From: Moraxella catarrhalis
Lineage (GTDB): Bacteria > Pseudomonadota > Gammaproteobacteria > Pseudomonadales > Moraxellaceae
Assembly: GCF_001632285.1 (NCBI RefSeq)
Contig: NZ_LWAH01000013.1
Location: 1-64,000, forward strand
DNA: 64,000 nt
Direction: 5' to 3'
Part shown: positions 25,515 through 35,922 of the stretch, piece by piece
Numbering within the stretch: position 1 is the stretch's first letter
Layout: every line of letters starts with the position of its first letter
The notes under the pieces: model-generated
What the model was told of the DNA's origin: nothing
Databases searched by the model: none
What the model saw: the letters and a program-made list of their open reading frames with translations, nothing else
Translations under genes and position numbers: made by a program

Positions 25515-26780
25515 ATGCTTATGAATATCCAAAACACCGCCAAACGCCCAACATCTCCCCATCCCATTTTAAATTTGGGTTTTCGCATATTTTTTGTGGG
25601 TTCGGCGGTGTTTGCTGTGATAAGTATGCTGCTTTGGCTGGTGATATTACAAGGGTTTGCTCCTTTTCAAGGCGTGGTTACGCCCTTTTATTGGCATGGT
25701 CATGAGATGGTGTTTGGTTATGCTTTAGCAGTGATTGCAGGGTTTTTATTAACGGCAGTCAAAACATGGACAAATCAGCCCATGCCTTATGGCTGGCATT
25801 TGGGGGCGATATTTGGGGCGTGGGCGGTATCTCGCTTTATCTGGTTTGGGCTTCATGTCACACCTAGCATTGCCCTGTTCATGGCGGCTTTTGTATTTGA
25901 CATGATATTTTGGGGCATGACTGCTTTTGCTGTCATCAAAGCGGTGTGGGCTGTTCGCCAAAAACGTCAAATTGGTATCATTACCAAACTTTTACTATTA
26001 GGTTTGACTCAGGTTGCTTTTTATGTGGGCGTGCTGATAAATCATCACAACACACAGCAAATCGCCTTATATTTTGCCTTATATTTGGTGATTGGTGTAG
26101 TGTTTACCATTGCACGGCGTGTTTTGCCATTCTTTATTACCAAAGGCATCAGCGTCAATCATGATGGCACACCAAATGGCATGCAGCTTGAACAAAAAAA
26201 CTCCGATCTACTGGACAGGCTCAATTTATTTGGTTTTTTTGGATTCATCATTTTTGATTTGTTCATCAAACAGCCCATGATTGCTGGCGTGTGTGCGTTA
26301 GTATGTTTGATGGCTAATTTGGCACGCCTAAAAAACTGGTATCACCACGCCATCTGGCAAAAGCCCCTGCTGTGGTCACTCATCATTGCATTTTTTGGCA
26401 TGACGATAAGTTTGGCGATGTTTGTACTTTATCCGATTGCCACACAGTTAAATTGGTTTAGCTCTGTTAATATCCACACGCTTGGACTACATGGTTTGGC
26501 GGTGTTTGGCATTGGACTGATGACGATTGCCATGATGGCTCGGGTGTCGCTTGGACATACTGGCAGAAATATCCATCAGCCCCCTGCCACTGTGTCATTA
26601 ATGTTCATGTTGATGATTTTGTGTGGCATATTTCGTGTGGTCTTACCGCTATTTTTTAATGATAGCTATATGCCGCTCATGTTATTATCACAAGTATTGT
26701 GGATAGCGTCTTTTGTGATATTTTGTCTTTGTTATGTGGGCATCTTAGTAAAACCAAGAACCGATGGACTTTTTGGATAA
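25515..26780 (+). CDS. nnrS: NnrS-family membrane protein
   Basis: This is a haem- and copper-containing family of membrane proteins linked to nitrosative stress and NO handling during denitrification. The 421-residue protein has about 12 helices. The typical HGHEMVFGYALAVIAGFLLT motif is near residue 63, and the second family signature HTLGLHGLAVFGIGLMTIAM is near residue 324. It follows the Crp/Fnr-type regulator gene by 105 bp on the same strand. The AT-rich gap shows a TGATTTAATCA sequence whose spacing is one base short of an FNR box, so I do not call it a site. Confidence 0.9.
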   Translation: MLMNIQNTAKRPTSPHPILNLGFRIFFVGSAVFAVISMLLWLVILQGFAPFQGVVTPFYWHGHEMVFGYALAVIAGFLLTAVKTWTNQPMPYGWHLGAIFGAWAVSRFIWFGLHVTPSIALFMAAFVFDMIFWGMTAFAVIKAVWAVRQKRQIGIITKLLLLGLTQVAFYVGVLINHHNTQQIALYFALYLVIGVVFTIARRVLPFFITKGISVNHDGTPNGMQLEQKNSDLLDRLNLFGFFGFIIFDLFIKQPMIAGVCALVCLMANLARLKNWYHHAIWQKPLLWSLIIAFFGMTISLAMFVLYPIATQLNWFSSVNIHTLGLHGLAVFGIGLMTIAMMARVSLGHTGRNIHQPPATVSLMFMLMILCGIFRVVLPLFFNDSYMPLMLLSQVLWIASFVIFCLCYVGILVKPRTDGLFG

Positions 26781-27060
26781 TGTAAATAAACATTTAGATA
26801 TTCATTTATAAAACCAACTTACAGCCACAATACTTATCATGTATCAAACATGCAAAATAAGTACGCTACCAATGTTAAACCTAAGATTGTATTCGTTGAT
26901 AAAAGATAAAAGCTTTCGAGTACATACCGTTACATTTTCTAGCTATTCGATTTAGTAGCTTACAATCAAAATGTTCAACGCCTTTGATATGATTGTTTTC
27001 TTTTTGCAAATTCTTTTGCTTGATTAATTTTAAAATGCTTAAAATGAGTAACTTCAACAA
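26781..27060. other. Intergenic region between nnrS and tRNA-Gly
   Basis: No gene is convincing here. A 60-codon minus-strand frame (26881-27063) overlaps the tRNA terminator and resembles nothing I recognise. A short inverted repeat CATGT-ATCAA-ACATG lies near 26839. Confidence 0.45.
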
Positions 27061-27061
27061 C

Positions 27062-27090
27062 AAAAAAGCCCAAATCTTTCGATTTGGACT
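27062..27090 (-). terminator. Terminator of tRNA-Gly
   Basis: On the minus strand the stem AGTCCAAATC with GATTTGGGCT (one G-U pair) closes a GAAA tetraloop and runs into six T residues. It lies about 10 bp past the tRNA 3' end. Confidence 0.85.
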
Positions 27091-27100
27091 TTTTAAAATT

Positions 27101-27176
<76 letters not shown>

Positions 27177-27188
27177 TTTGTGTGGCAT

Positions 27189-27216
27189 ATTATATGCCAA
27201 ATTTATTCAATGTCAA
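27189..27216 (-). promoter_or_regulatory. Promoter of tRNA-Gly
   Basis: On the minus strand the sequence is TTGACA, 16 bp, TATAAT, with a following ATGCC discriminator. It starts transcription within about 10 bp of the tRNA 5' end. A repeat TTCAAGCATTTTT lies just upstream. Confidence 0.85.
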
Positions 27217-27323
27217 GCATTTTTTCAAGCATTTTTTAAACTTTTTTCGGTGAACGATGAACACACCCTACCCCTTTGATAACACGCTGATATCAGGGTG
27301 AAATTTGATGAGTTAATCCATGC

Positions 27324-28781
27324 CTACAGACCACTTTGGGGTGATGATGGTTTAAATATTTTGACATTATGATGCCCTTTTGCCAATAGTTGGGCTGCTT
27401 GCAATCGACTCATCACGCCTTGTTGGCAGTATAACAAATAGGTTTTGGTGGGGTCAAGTTGATCAAATTCTGATAGCAACTTATAAAATGGCAGCGTAAT
27501 CACGGCAGCATCTACCTTAAGTGGCTTGTCATCTACTTCATCTGGCATACGAATATCTAATACCACCTGCTGTGATGTGATGTGTTGCACCACTTCAGCA
27601 GTCACAATTTTTTCATGAATATTCAAATCTCGGATATCACTAAATTTGGCTGTCTGTATGGCATAATTTAAAATCTCAAAATTAAAATTTGCTTCTTGTT
27701 CCAAAATCTTAGACTTAAGTGCCTTGACCGTGGGTGATTTTGAGATAACACCGCAATACTCAGGCATTGACTTGGCAATGTTTGCCGTGCCAATTTTTTC
27801 TGCCATTTTTATGATATCTTCTTTATCACTGGTAATTAAAGGGCGTAAAATCAATGTAGATGATGCTGCATCAATCGCATTAAGATTGGTTAATGTTTGG
27901 CTTGCCACCTGACCCATCGCCTCTCCTGTCACCAGTGCTTGGATCTTTATTTGTTGAGCAATCTGACTGGCAGCTTTTACCATCATGCGTTTTAGGACAA
28001 CGCCCATATGGCCATCATCAATCGTTTTTAATATCTCAGCAACAACAGGTTCAAAATCTACCGTAATAAACCATACCTTATGCGACAAAGAATAGCGAGA
28101 CCATAGATGATAGGCCATCTGCTTGACACCCAATTCATGTGCCTGACCGCCCAAATTAAAAAAACAATAATGCACACGGCTACCACGACGCATGAACATA
28201 TGGCTTGCCACACTAGAATCAAAACCACCTGAAATCAGCGATAATACATCTTCTTGGGTACTCATTGGATATCCACCCAAGCCCTCAAAACGACCCTTAA
28301 CAATCATCATATGATCATGATCAATCTCGATATGAATGGTAATATCAGGATTTTTTAACTTCACACTTGCACTGTCAATAGACTGATTTAGACCACCGCC
28401 AATATATCGCATCGCATCCATTGAGTTGAACTCTGTCTTACCACGGCGTTTTACTCGTACACAAAATGATTTATTAATTAGTTTATCTTTATATTCTAGA
28501 TAAGTATGCTCAAAAATATCATGTAAATTATGATACGGTTTTTCATCCACCTCCAAAAAATGATGAATGCCTGAAATCCGTTGCAGGGTATCACGAATGA
28601 GCAATTTTTTTTCATCGCTCGACCTGACCTCGATAAAATCCCAATGGCGAATCACTAAAACTTGTTCATCAACATGACATAATACCGCCTTGATATTATG
28701 AGATAAGATTTTGACAAAACGCCTGCGAACTGAGTCGCTTTTCATGATAATTTCAGGAAATAATTTGACGATAAATTTCAT
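27324..28781 (-). CDS. thiI: tRNA sulfurtransferase ThiI
   Basis: ThiI makes 4-thiouridine in tRNA and can supply sulfur for thiamine. The 485-residue protein has the THUMP domain at the N-terminus, the PP-loop [10 protein letters not shown] near residue 185, and a C-terminal rhodanese domain with the active Cys in [11 protein letters not shown] second conserved Cys appears in CGVISKSP near residue 346. The start at 28781 ([10 protein letters not shown]) matches the usual beginning. An ATG 33 bp upstream is less likely. The gene shares no operon with its neighbours. Confidence 0.94.
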   Translation of the reverse strand: MKFIVKLFPEIIMKSDSVRRRFVKILSHNIKAVLCHVDEQVLVIRHWDFIEVRSSDEKKLLIRDTLQRISGIHHFLEVDEKPYHNLHDIFEHTYLEYKDKLINKSFCVRVKRRGKTEFNSMDAMRYIGGGLNQSIDSASVKLKNPDITIHIEIDHDHMMIVKGRFEGLGGYPMSTQEDVLSLISGGFDSSVASHMFMRRGSRVHYCFFNLGGQAHELGVKQMAYHLWSRYSLSHKVWFITVDFEPVVAEILKTIDDGHMGVVLKRMMVKAASQIAQQIKIQALVTGEAMGQVASQTLTNLNAIDAASSTLILRPLITSDKEDIIKMAEKIGTANIAKSMPEYCGVISKSPTVKALKSKILEQEANFNFEILNYAIQTAKFSDIRDLNIHEKIVTAEVVQHITSQQVVLDIRMPDEVDDKPLKVDAAVITLPFYKLLSEFDQLDPTKTYLLYCQQGVMSRLQAAQLLAKGHHNVKIFKPSSPQSGL

Positions 28782-28814
28782 ACGATACTCAACTTTGCCA
28801 TAAAACATCAACAT

Positions 28815-28857
28815 AAAAAAGAGTTAAGTTTGCATATCAAGCATGCAAACTTAACTC
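28815..28857 (-). terminator. Terminator after the TonB-dependent receptor gene
   Basis: A perfect 15-bp stem (28821-28835 with 28843-28857, starting GAGTTAAGTTTGCAT) closes a 7-nt loop and runs into six T residues on the minus strand. It separates the receptor gene from thiI. Confidence 0.9.
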
Positions 28858-28919
28858 ATAAAATATCACACAAAATCAATTAAGACCAGTTATTTAAGCT
28901 ACACTCATCAATCAAACAA

Positions 28920-31784
28920 CTACCACTTATAAGTCATTGAAAATAATAAAGAACGCCCTTTGGCAAAATTGGTCAATACCGAGCGAGTAGTACCGCCGTA
29001 TTTTGCATCAGGCTTACACAACTGCCCCGCCGCACAAGGTACACCTTCGTCTGCATCATTATAATATGAATGATAATAACGCTGAGTGGCGGCATCATTG
29101 TTGGCATCTAAGGGGTCAATATACAGTTTATCAAACGCATTTTGCACATCAAGACGCATCACCAAATCTTTTATTGGCTCATAAGCAACATAAAAATCAT
29201 GCACCAAAGGCTGTCTTTTTAGCATCTCAATTTGCTTGATGACATGAGCACCTTTATCATCTGAATGCGATGTATTGCCACCATGCGTGCCATCAATGTA
29301 TCTGGGTTCAATGGTCGCTCGTGGGCTTTGTCCATAATAACGCACCGCACTGCCTATGGTGAGTTTGTCATCAAAGCCACGCACACCAAGTTCAAAACGA
29401 CCATAATCTTTGGGCAACATTGACACTTTGCTTAGCCCATAGCCTTGGGTTAATTGGTCTTCTTTTGAGCTATTTAGTGGGGACTCGCTGGCATCGCTAT
29501 AATTGGTTGGCTGGTCGGTCTTTTGTCTGGCATAAGACAAATTGGTAAAATATCGCCCAGCATCATAGTTGATTTCAAGCTCTAAGCCCTGTTTATGCAC
29601 AGGCATTTGCCAGTTGCGATGCTGTATGGTATCGCCTTTTAATGCACCACTGGTCACCCAACTGGGTGGATTTTTTGTGTCATACCATTTACCATAAACA
29701 TTATGAATGTAATTGTTAATACGGCTTTGATAACCCACTACTTTTAGCCCCAAAGTATCGTTGTCTGTCAATAGATTGCGTTTAAAAACATTAAAACCCA
29801 ACTGATATGTATTGGCTTGCTCTGGTTTTAATGCAGTATTGACGCCAACATCACCAATTTGAGAAAAGAACATTTCTTGAATGTTGGGCATTCTGTGCGT
29901 GCGTGCAAAGCTGACAAAAGGCATAAAACCTGTGTCATATTTGGCACTTAAAGTAACAGAATGGTTGATGGCGTGTTTTTTACCAGAAGTGGTTACCAAA
30001 GGCTCATACACATCACAACTTGGCGAGCAGTGCTGTTTATAAATTTGCGAATCTTCACCAAACTTATCTTGAAACTCTTTTTGGCTGCTATAATAACTGG
30101 CATGCTCACCACTAAAACGGTACTGACTGGCATTAACGCTATAATCTAACTGATATTTGTCTTTTTGTAATGATGTGTCCAAATAAATAGAATGAAAACG
30201 CTGTTTGCCTGAGGGCTGTACAATCACCGATTTTTTTGGTAGTGTGCTGCTTGTCCCCTGAAAACGACCACCACAGGCATCATAACCGCCGCCACATAAT
30301 AAATCATTGGTATAAAATAGCCCAAGCTCATCTGGGAAGCGATTTTTTGAATATTCATTATGCAATATGTTCAGCCCAACGGTTGTGGTCAAATCCATTT
30401 GCTTTGGCAGATTAAAGGTGTGAGTGTTGTTCAGGTCAAAAAGATTGGCAGTGTTTTTGGTTTCAAAGTCTTTATCCAATTTCCAGCCTGTAAAAGTTGA
30501 ACCTTTGGGGTATTTTTGTACGCCCACATTATGGGCTGCCAACACTTTTAAATCAATGATCTCATTTGGGTTGTAAGCAGCATCAAGTTGATAATTATCA
30601 TTGCTGATACGGCGACTGCCTATCGTGGTGTCCATTTTACGCAGTTGTAGACCAACATCGCTGGTGTCATTGTTGTAACGAATTTTTGCCAAATGGCTTT
30701 TTGAGGTTTGGTTTAGGGCGGTGATATCAATGGGGGTGATGCTGTACTCTTTTGCACCATGCTTTTGCCACTGCTGCTGTTTGTCAGCAACATATTCATC
30801 AAACTTCTCTTTTGTATCAATACAGCCCAGCCCATAGCACTTACCGCCAAATTGATATTTTCTGTCCCATAAAGGCTTGCCTGTTTCTTTATCTAATTTG
30901 GTCAAATCTTTTTGCCAGGAACGGCTGGCTTCATTGTAAGTGAGTGCATGCTCTTTGGCAAAAACTTGTTTTTGTTTACTAAGTAGCAAATCATCACCAA
31001 CATTGCCAATGTGCGTCCCGCCACCGCCAACTTTATAATTTTGGCTAATGTCTTTGTGGCTATAAGCATATAAAGCACTGATACTGCCATTATCAAGCCA
31101 TCCACGTCCGCCAGCTGCCAGCATAAAATTTTTATCCGTCGCATTTTTACCGGTCAAACCCTTGGCAATGAAGCCAAAATTTTTGTCATCTTTAATCACA
31201 TCATCAGCATTTAGCGTACGAAAATTGGCCGAACCTGTTAAGGTGTTGATACCGCCTTTGCCATTAAAACTGCCTTTGTTTAATTCAACGCCTGCAATGA
31301 AATTTTGGTCAATCACCGCACCAAACTGTGAGGTGCCACCCCCACGCCCAGCATCGGTTGAGGTGCTGTAAAAGGTTTGGGTTACACCATCAACCATGCT
31401 ATTGGCACGCCCAAATCCACTATCGCCTCGTACATTTAATGATACCAGCCCAGAGGATTTATCCTGCTGAGTAAACGCCCCTGGCACACTGCGCACAATG
31501 GCGTCAATATTCTCACTGGCATTAAATACATTTTCTCGCACGCTGGTGGCCGATGCTTTGGTAAAGGGTTTTTGGGATTTTTTGGTGCCGTTGGTCGCCG
31601 TTACAACAACCTCATCTAAGATGACAGAAAAATCCGTTGCTTTTGGCACATCCTTAAGGGTATCCTCTGCCATGGCAGTTTGGGTGATGTGTAGCAAACA
31701 CAAGGACAGCATGCTCAGTTTTAGCACCTTTTTGGTGTGATTTGTATGCTTGGTTTGTGTCATCAAATGAAAAATTTGGTTCAT
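28920..31784 (-). CDS. mhuA: TonB-dependent haemoglobin/haem receptor, MhuA-like
   Basis: This is an outer-membrane TonB-dependent receptor of 954 residues (about 107 kDa). The start at 31784 has AGGT 9 bp upstream. A signal peptide ends near TAMA-ED, followed by the TonB box DEVVVTA. The plug shows NVRGDSGFG and GGGTSQFG. The barrel contains the FARTHRMPNIQEMFF segment, related to the FRAP box of haem receptors, and ends in FSMTYKW with the usual C-terminal aromatic. Size and motifs fit the haemoglobin receptor MhuA of Moraxella catarrhalis, but HumA and lactoferrin-type receptors should be excluded. A Fur-like box lies upstream, so iron repression is likely. Confidence 0.6.
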   Translation of the reverse strand: MNQIFHLMTQTKHTNHTKKVLKLSMLSLCLLHITQTAMAEDTLKDVPKATDFSVILDEVVVTATNGTKKSQKPFTKASATSVRENVFNASENIDAIVRSVPGAFTQQDKSSGLVSLNVRGDSGFGRANSMVDGVTQTFYSTSTDAGRGGGTSQFGAVIDQNFIAGVELNKGSFNGKGGINTLTGSANFRTLNADDVIKDDKNFGFIAKGLTGKNATDKNFMLAAGGRGWLDNGSISALYAYSHKDISQNYKVGGGGTHIGNVGDDLLLSKQKQVFAKEHALTYNEASRSWQKDLTKLDKETGKPLWDRKYQFGGKCYGLGCIDTKEKFDEYVADKQQQWQKHGAKEYSITPIDITALNQTSKSHLAKIRYNNDTSDVGLQLRKMDTTIGSRRISNDNYQLDAAYNPNEIIDLKVLAAHNVGVQKYPKGSTFTGWKLDKDFETKNTANLFDLNNTHTFNLPKQMDLTTTVGLNILHNEYSKNRFPDELGLFYTNDLLCGGGYDACGGRFQGTSSTLPKKSVIVQPSGKQRFHSIYLDTSLQKDKYQLDYSVNASQYRFSGEHASYYSSQKEFQDKFGEDSQIYKQHCSPSCDVYEPLVTTSGKKHAINHSVTLSAKYDTGFMPFVSFARTHRMPNIQEMFFSQIGDVGVNTALKPEQANTYQLGFNVFKRNLLTDNDTLGLKVVGYQSRINNYIHNVYGKWYDTKNPPSWVTSGALKGDTIQHRNWQMPVHKQGLELEINYDAGRYFTNLSYARQKTDQPTNYSDASESPLNSSKEDQLTQGYGLSKVSMLPKDYGRFELGVRGFDDKLTIGSAVRYYGQSPRATIEPRYIDGTHGGNTSHSDDKGAHVIKQIEMLKRQPLVHDFYVAYEPIKDLVMRLDVQNAFDKLYIDPLDANNDAATQRYYHSYYNDADEGVPCAAGQLCKPDAKYGGTTRSVLTNFAKGRSLLFSMTYKW

Positions 31785-31931
31785 GGTATTACCTGTTATC
31801 ATCATCGCTTTTGCTGACTGTGTTAATCATTTTAACGATGGCAAATGCCATCACATTGTGCCTACTTTTATCACCAATCATCACAAAATCAGGCAGAATT
31901 TGTTAAAAAGTTTGTCAAAATGTAAAAAAAA

Positions 31932-31950
31932 GACAATATAAATCATTATC
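31932..31950. promoter_or_regulatory. Fur-like box upstream of the receptor gene
   Basis: The 19-mer matches the consensus GATAATGATAATCATTATC at about 15 of 19 positions, with the right half perfect. It lies about 150 bp before the receptor start and would be expected to mediate iron repression. The placement relative to a promoter was not resolved. Confidence 0.45.
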
Positions 31951-32046
31951 GTTTATTTTTCAAGCATAATAATCAATCACTCATTGAATAAAATCTTGTG
32001 TCATCATTTCATTATTTTATATCATATTTATTTAAAAAATTATTAA

Positions 32047-32678
32047 TTATTTTTCAATGATACGCACACCTGTTTTATGTTGCAATTCTTCAAAATGAAC
32101 ACCATCTGCCAACTCAATTAATGTTAAACCGTTATTTGTAATGTCTAAAACTGCCAAATCGGTAATAATACGATGTACCACTTTTTGACCTGTTAAAGGT
32201 AAGGTACGGTTAGATTTTATCTTAAATGAACCATCTTTGGCAACATGCTCCATCAATACAATCACCCATTGCACGCCTGTAACCAAATCCATCGCACCGC
32301 CCATGCCTTTAACCATCTTACCTAGAATCATCCAGTTGGCCAAATCACCGTGTTCGCTAACCTCCATCGCCCCCAAAATTGCCAAATTCACCTTGCCACC
32401 ACGAATCATCGCAAATGATTGCGAGCTACTAAAAACTTGCCACCCATTTGTGCGGTCACTGTTTGCTTACCAGCATTGATTAAATCGGCATCAATGTCAT
32501 CTTCGGTAGGAAATGTACCAATGCCAAGTAATCCATTTTCAGACTGTAGCATAACATTAACACCCTTTGGAATGTAATTGGCAACTAAGGTTGGTAGCCC
32601 AATACCAAGATTGACATAAAAACCATCTTGCAGCTCTTGGGCGGCTCTTTGTGCCATCTGTTCACGATTCCACGCCAT
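32047..32678 (-). pseudogene. scoB: 3-oxoacid CoA-transferase subunit B, frameshifted
   Basis: The subunit B of succinyl-CoA:3-ketoacid transferase is split into two frames. The first 90 codons start at 32678 with a strong AAGGAG ribosome site and carry [26 protein letters not shown] and the catalytic-glutamate segment [11 protein letters not shown]. They run past QTVTAQMG into a nonsense tail. The remainder starts again as [20 protein letters not shown] in the next frame and continues to the natural end near GVRIIEK. One T is missing from a poly-T run (A run at 32431-32435 on the plus strand), which would restore SSSQSFAM. The gene is broken, phase-variable or misread. It follows scoA by 36 bp. 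Confidence 0.85.
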
Positions 32679-32714
32679 AACTGATACTCCTTATAATAAT
32701 ATTATGATGATACA

Positions 32715-33409
32715 CTACGAGATGGTACGCTGCTCGATGCGTTTTTCTGGATTAGCATTTACAATGATATGATGTATATAAATACCAGGCAAATGTACAC
32801 TGTTTGGATCAATCTCCCCTATCTCTAAAAGCTCTTCAACCTCAACCACAGTTATTTTGCCTGCGGTGGCGACATCGGGGTTAAAGTTGCGTGCTGTATG
32901 GCGAAATATCAAATTGCCTGCCTTGTCAGCTTTGTAGGCTTTAACCAATGCCACATCAGCCACCAATGAGCGTTCCATGATGTAATCTTCACCGTCAAAC
33001 TGCCTGATTTCTTTGCCAGTAGCGACCTGTGTACCGACACCTGTTTTGGTAAAAAAGCAGGAATGCCAGCACCGCCTGCACGCAGCTTTTCTGCCAATGT
33101 GCCTTGAGGTGTCAATTCAACCTCCAGCTCACCTGATAAAAATTGCCGTTCAAATTCTTTATTTTCGCCCACATATGAGGCGATCATTTTTTTAATCTGA
33201 TGGGTTTTTAGTAATAATCCTAAGCCAAAATCATCAACACCAGCATTATTACTAATGCAAGTTAAGCCTTTAACACCAGTATCACACAGTGCAGCAATCA
33301 GCTGCTCTGGAATACCACATAAACCAAACCCACCCACTGCGATGGTTTGGTTATCTTTGACGATATCCGCCAATGCCGATTTGGCATTTTCATATACTTT
33401 ATTGTTCAT
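32715..33409 (-). pseudogene. scoA: 3-oxoacid CoA-transferase subunit A, frameshifted
   Basis: The subunit A gene starts at 33409 after a perfect AGGAGG site and shows [18 protein letters not shown] near residue 25 and the [17 protein letters not shown] region near residue 103. There the frame shifts: the expected continuation [15 protein letters not shown] reads in the next frame and runs on through [20 protein letters not shown] to NPEKRIEQ. One T is missing from a poly-T run (A run at 33051-33056 on the plus strand). Together with scoB the whole enzyme is lost in this sequence. It would have used CoA from succinyl-CoA to activate acetoacetate. Confidence 0.85.
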
Positions 33410-34034
33410 TATTTACCCTCCTGATAAAACCAAAATCGAGCAAATTAACCGTTTAATTATTAATTATCCAAAAATAATCAATATCCTACAATCAAAACTC
33501 CCAAATAGCCAAGGCGGATCGCTTTTCACCATTTTAACGGATAGCTCAGTAAATGTACGAAACATAATCAAATCCTTTTGATGATGGTCCATCAACCTTA
33601 AAAATGCTTAGTTTGTTAACCAAATGACAATCAATAAAACCAATGTCTAACATTAAAAATCTCACTGTATCGCAATTCATGCCCTTTTACAAGTGTACAC
33701 TTAAAAAATATAAATAAAGTCCATCAGCTCATCAATCAAGATGCACCCATCATCAAACCTAAAAGTATGGTACTCGTATCAAAAAGTACCAAAAATATCA
33801 GTAAATAATAAAAAATAACCCATTAAATATCAATAGCTTATAAAATTTATCCAAAATATCAAATAATTTATCCAAAAAGTATTTGACACTGTGATAAATT
33901 TCTATATAATACGCACCACAAAGAACAAACAAACATTTGTTCAAGAACTTAAAATGAAGATATATTGACACCATATCTACTTTGTTTGATACAGTCACTT
34001 TGATAAAATTACTGTTATCAACAAAAACATTTTA
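33410..34034. other. Long AT-rich intergenic region with tRNA promoter
   Basis: No protein gene is supported over these 625 bp; the 66-codon minus-strand frame near 33900 looks random. The region contains a perfect palindrome AAGTGTACACTT at 33691-33702, a promoter for the tRNA-Val/tRNA-Asp unit at 33883-33910, and then a leader of about 118 nt with short hairpins such as AGATAT-N9-ATATCT near 33957. Confidence 0.6.
33883..33910 (+). promoter_or_regulatory. Promoter of the tRNA-Val/tRNA-Asp unit
   Basis: TTGACA and TATAAT are separated by 16 bp and followed by the ACGCACC discriminator. It gives a leader of about 118 nt before tRNA-Val, longer than usual. Confidence 0.8.
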
Positions 34035-34110
34035 GGGTGGTTAGCTCAGTTGGTAGAGCATCTGCCTTACAAGCAGAGGGTCAGCGGTTCGATCCCGTTA
34101 CCACCCACCA
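34035..34110 (+). tRNA. tRNA-Val (TAC)
   Basis: The 76-nt gene starts GGGTGGTTAGCTC and ends with encoded CCA. The anticodon loop CTTACAA gives TAC for valine, and the T-loop TTCGATC is present. It is 3 bp from tRNA-Asp, so both are processed from one transcript. Confidence 0.97.
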
Positions 34111-34113
34111 TAT

Positions 34114-34190
34114 GCAGCGGTAGTTCAGTTGGTTAGAATACCGGCCTGTCACGCCGGGGGTCGCGGGTTCGAGCCCCGTCCGCTGCGCCA
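34114..34190 (+). tRNA. tRNA-Asp (GTC)
   Basis: The 77-nt gene starts GCAGCGGTAGTTC and ends with encoded CCA. The loop CCTGTCACG gives anticodon GTC for aspartate. It shares a promoter with tRNA-Val. Confidence 0.97.
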
Positions 34191-34224
34191 TTTTTAGTGT
34201 AGCTTTTATGAGCTTTTCACTTTC

Positions 34225-34256
34225 TCCCCAAGTCTCCCCTGGCTTGGGGATTTTTT
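34225..34256 (+). terminator. Terminator of the tRNA-Val/tRNA-Asp unit
   Basis: The stem TCCCCAAG with CTTGGGGA closes a 10-nt loop and is followed by six T residues, about 35 bp past the tRNA-Asp end. Confidence 0.85.
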
Positions 34257-34407
34257 CTTTGATGGCAAATATCGGTCGGTATGGTCAGCACACCCAATAC
34301 CACCTACACCAAGCCAAATTCAGATGCCCAATAAAGGCAGTTGTGCTAAACTATGATGATTTTTACCAGCTATTTTAATTCGCCAGTATCATTCGAGCCA
34401 AACAACT

Positions 34408-35922
34408 ATGTCAAGCCCAATCGTATTTCATCCAAAAACAGTTCACCCAAAAACCAACCACCAAAATACACCACTACCCAGCGAACCTGCCTATCATCAC
34501 AAGGCAAACCATAACCAAAACCGCAGTATCGACCAAAGCGGTGCGGTGGCGACATCCACATCAAATGGCACTCCAAAAATTGGCTTTGTATCACTTGGCT
34601 GCCCCAAGGCATTGGTGGACAGTGAACGCATCATCACAGAGCTGACTTATGAGGGTTATCAAGTTGCCAATGATTATGATGGTGCAGATTTGGTCGTGGT
34701 GAATACCTGCGGATTTATTGAGTCAGCAGTACAAGAATCTTTGGATGCCATTGGTGAAGCGATTAATAAAAATGGCAAAGTGATTGTTACAGGTTGTTTG
34801 GGTAAAGACGCCGAAAAAATTCGCACCATGCACCCTGCCGTTTTGGCGGTTACAGGTGCTCATGCTTATGAAGAGGTCATTTCTGCGGTCAATCATCATG
34901 TACCAAAACCGATCAAATCAAAAGAATACGACCCAAAAATTGATTTGATTAATGATGCAGGCATCAAACTTACGCCCAAACACTATGCCTATGTAAAAAT
35001 TTCTGAAGGGTGTAATCATCGCTGCACTTTTTGTATTATCCCATCGCTGCGTGGCGATTTGGTCAGTCGTCCAATAGACAGCGTCATGAAAGAAGCGGTT
35101 GCACTTAAAAAATCAGGCGTCAAAGAACTTTTGGTCATCTCTCAAGATACCTCAGCTTATGGCGTGGATTTAAAATATAAAACTGTATTTTGGGAAGGTT
35201 GGCCGCTTAAGTCTAAATTTTATGATATGTGTGAGGCGATGTCAAAATTAGGCATTTGGGTACGACTGCACTATGTTTATCCTTACCCACATGTGGATGC
35301 AGTCGTTCAAATTATGGCGGACAGCATGACAGCTTCTGCTGGCATGGGAGGTTTATTGCCCTATTTGGACATTCCATTTCAGCATGCCAGTCCCAATGTA
35401 CTAAAAGCCATGAAGCGTCCAGCGATGAGCGAAAATACTTTAGAGCGTATTCAAGCATGGCGTGCCATTTGCCCTGATATCGTCATACGCTCAACTTTTG
35501 TGGTAGGCTTTCCTGGTGAAACCGACGAAGATTTTGAGTATCTGCTTGACTGGCTGACCAAGGCTCGCTTGGATCGTGTTGGCTGCTTTACTTATTCAGA
35601 GATTGAAGGTGCGGTGGCAAACGATTTACCCAATCCTGTGCCTGAATCAGTCAAACAATCTCGTTATGAACGCTTGATGGCATTACAACAAAAAATCAGT
35701 GCCGAAAAACTTGCCGAAAAAGTTGGTAAGACATTGGTTGTTTTGGTTGATGAAATTGATACAGAAGAAAATATTGCCATTTGCCGAAGCTATGCTGATG
35801 CACCCGAAATTGATGGTCATGTCTATGTGGACAATATTGATGCAACAGTCAAAGCAGGTGATATGCTGACAGTCGTGATTGATGAAGCAAGTGACTATGA
35901 TTTGTTTGCAAGCTTTGGCTAG
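34408..35922 (+). CDS. rimO: Ribosomal protein S12 methylthiotransferase RimO
   Basis: RimO adds a methylthio group to Asp88 of ribosomal protein S12 using two Fe-S clusters. The 504-residue protein has the UPF0004 domain with [15 protein letters not shown] near residue 58 and VNTCGFIE near residue 97, then the radical SAM motif [11 protein letters not shown] near residue 199 and a TRAM domain at the C-terminus. About 50 N-terminal residues ahead of KIGFVSLG are low-complexity (His, Pro, Asn, Thr) and absent from most homologues. The ATG at 34408 has only a weak GAG site, so the true start could be later. Confidence 0.93.
   Translation: MSSPIVFHPKTVHPKTNHQNTPLPSEPAYHHKANHNQNRSIDQSGAVATSTSNGTPKIGFVSLGCPKALVDSERIITELTYEGYQVANDYDGADLVVVNTCGFIESAVQESLDAIGEAINKNGKVIVTGCLGKDAEKIRTMHPAVLAVTGAHAYEEVISAVNHHVPKPIKSKEYDPKIDLINDAGIKLTPKHYAYVKISEGCNHRCTFCIIPSLRGDLVSRPIDSVMKEAVALKKSGVKELLVISQDTSAYGVDLKYKTVFWEGWPLKSKFYDMCEAMSKLGIWVRLHYVYPYPHVDAVVQIMADSMTASAGMGGLLPYLDIPFQHASPNVLKAMKRPAMSENTLERIQAWRAICPDIVIRSTFVVGFPGETDEDFEYLLDWLTKARLDRVGCFTYSEIEGAVANDLPNPVPESVKQSRYERLMALQQKISAEKLAEKVGKTLVVLVDEIDTEENIAICRSYADAPEIDGHVYVDNIDATVKAGDMLTVVIDEASDYDLFASFG

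Noticed and set aside
26881..27063. 60-codon minus-strand frame near tRNA-Gly
   Set aside because: It overlaps the tRNA-Gly terminator and resembles no family; composition is random AT-rich.
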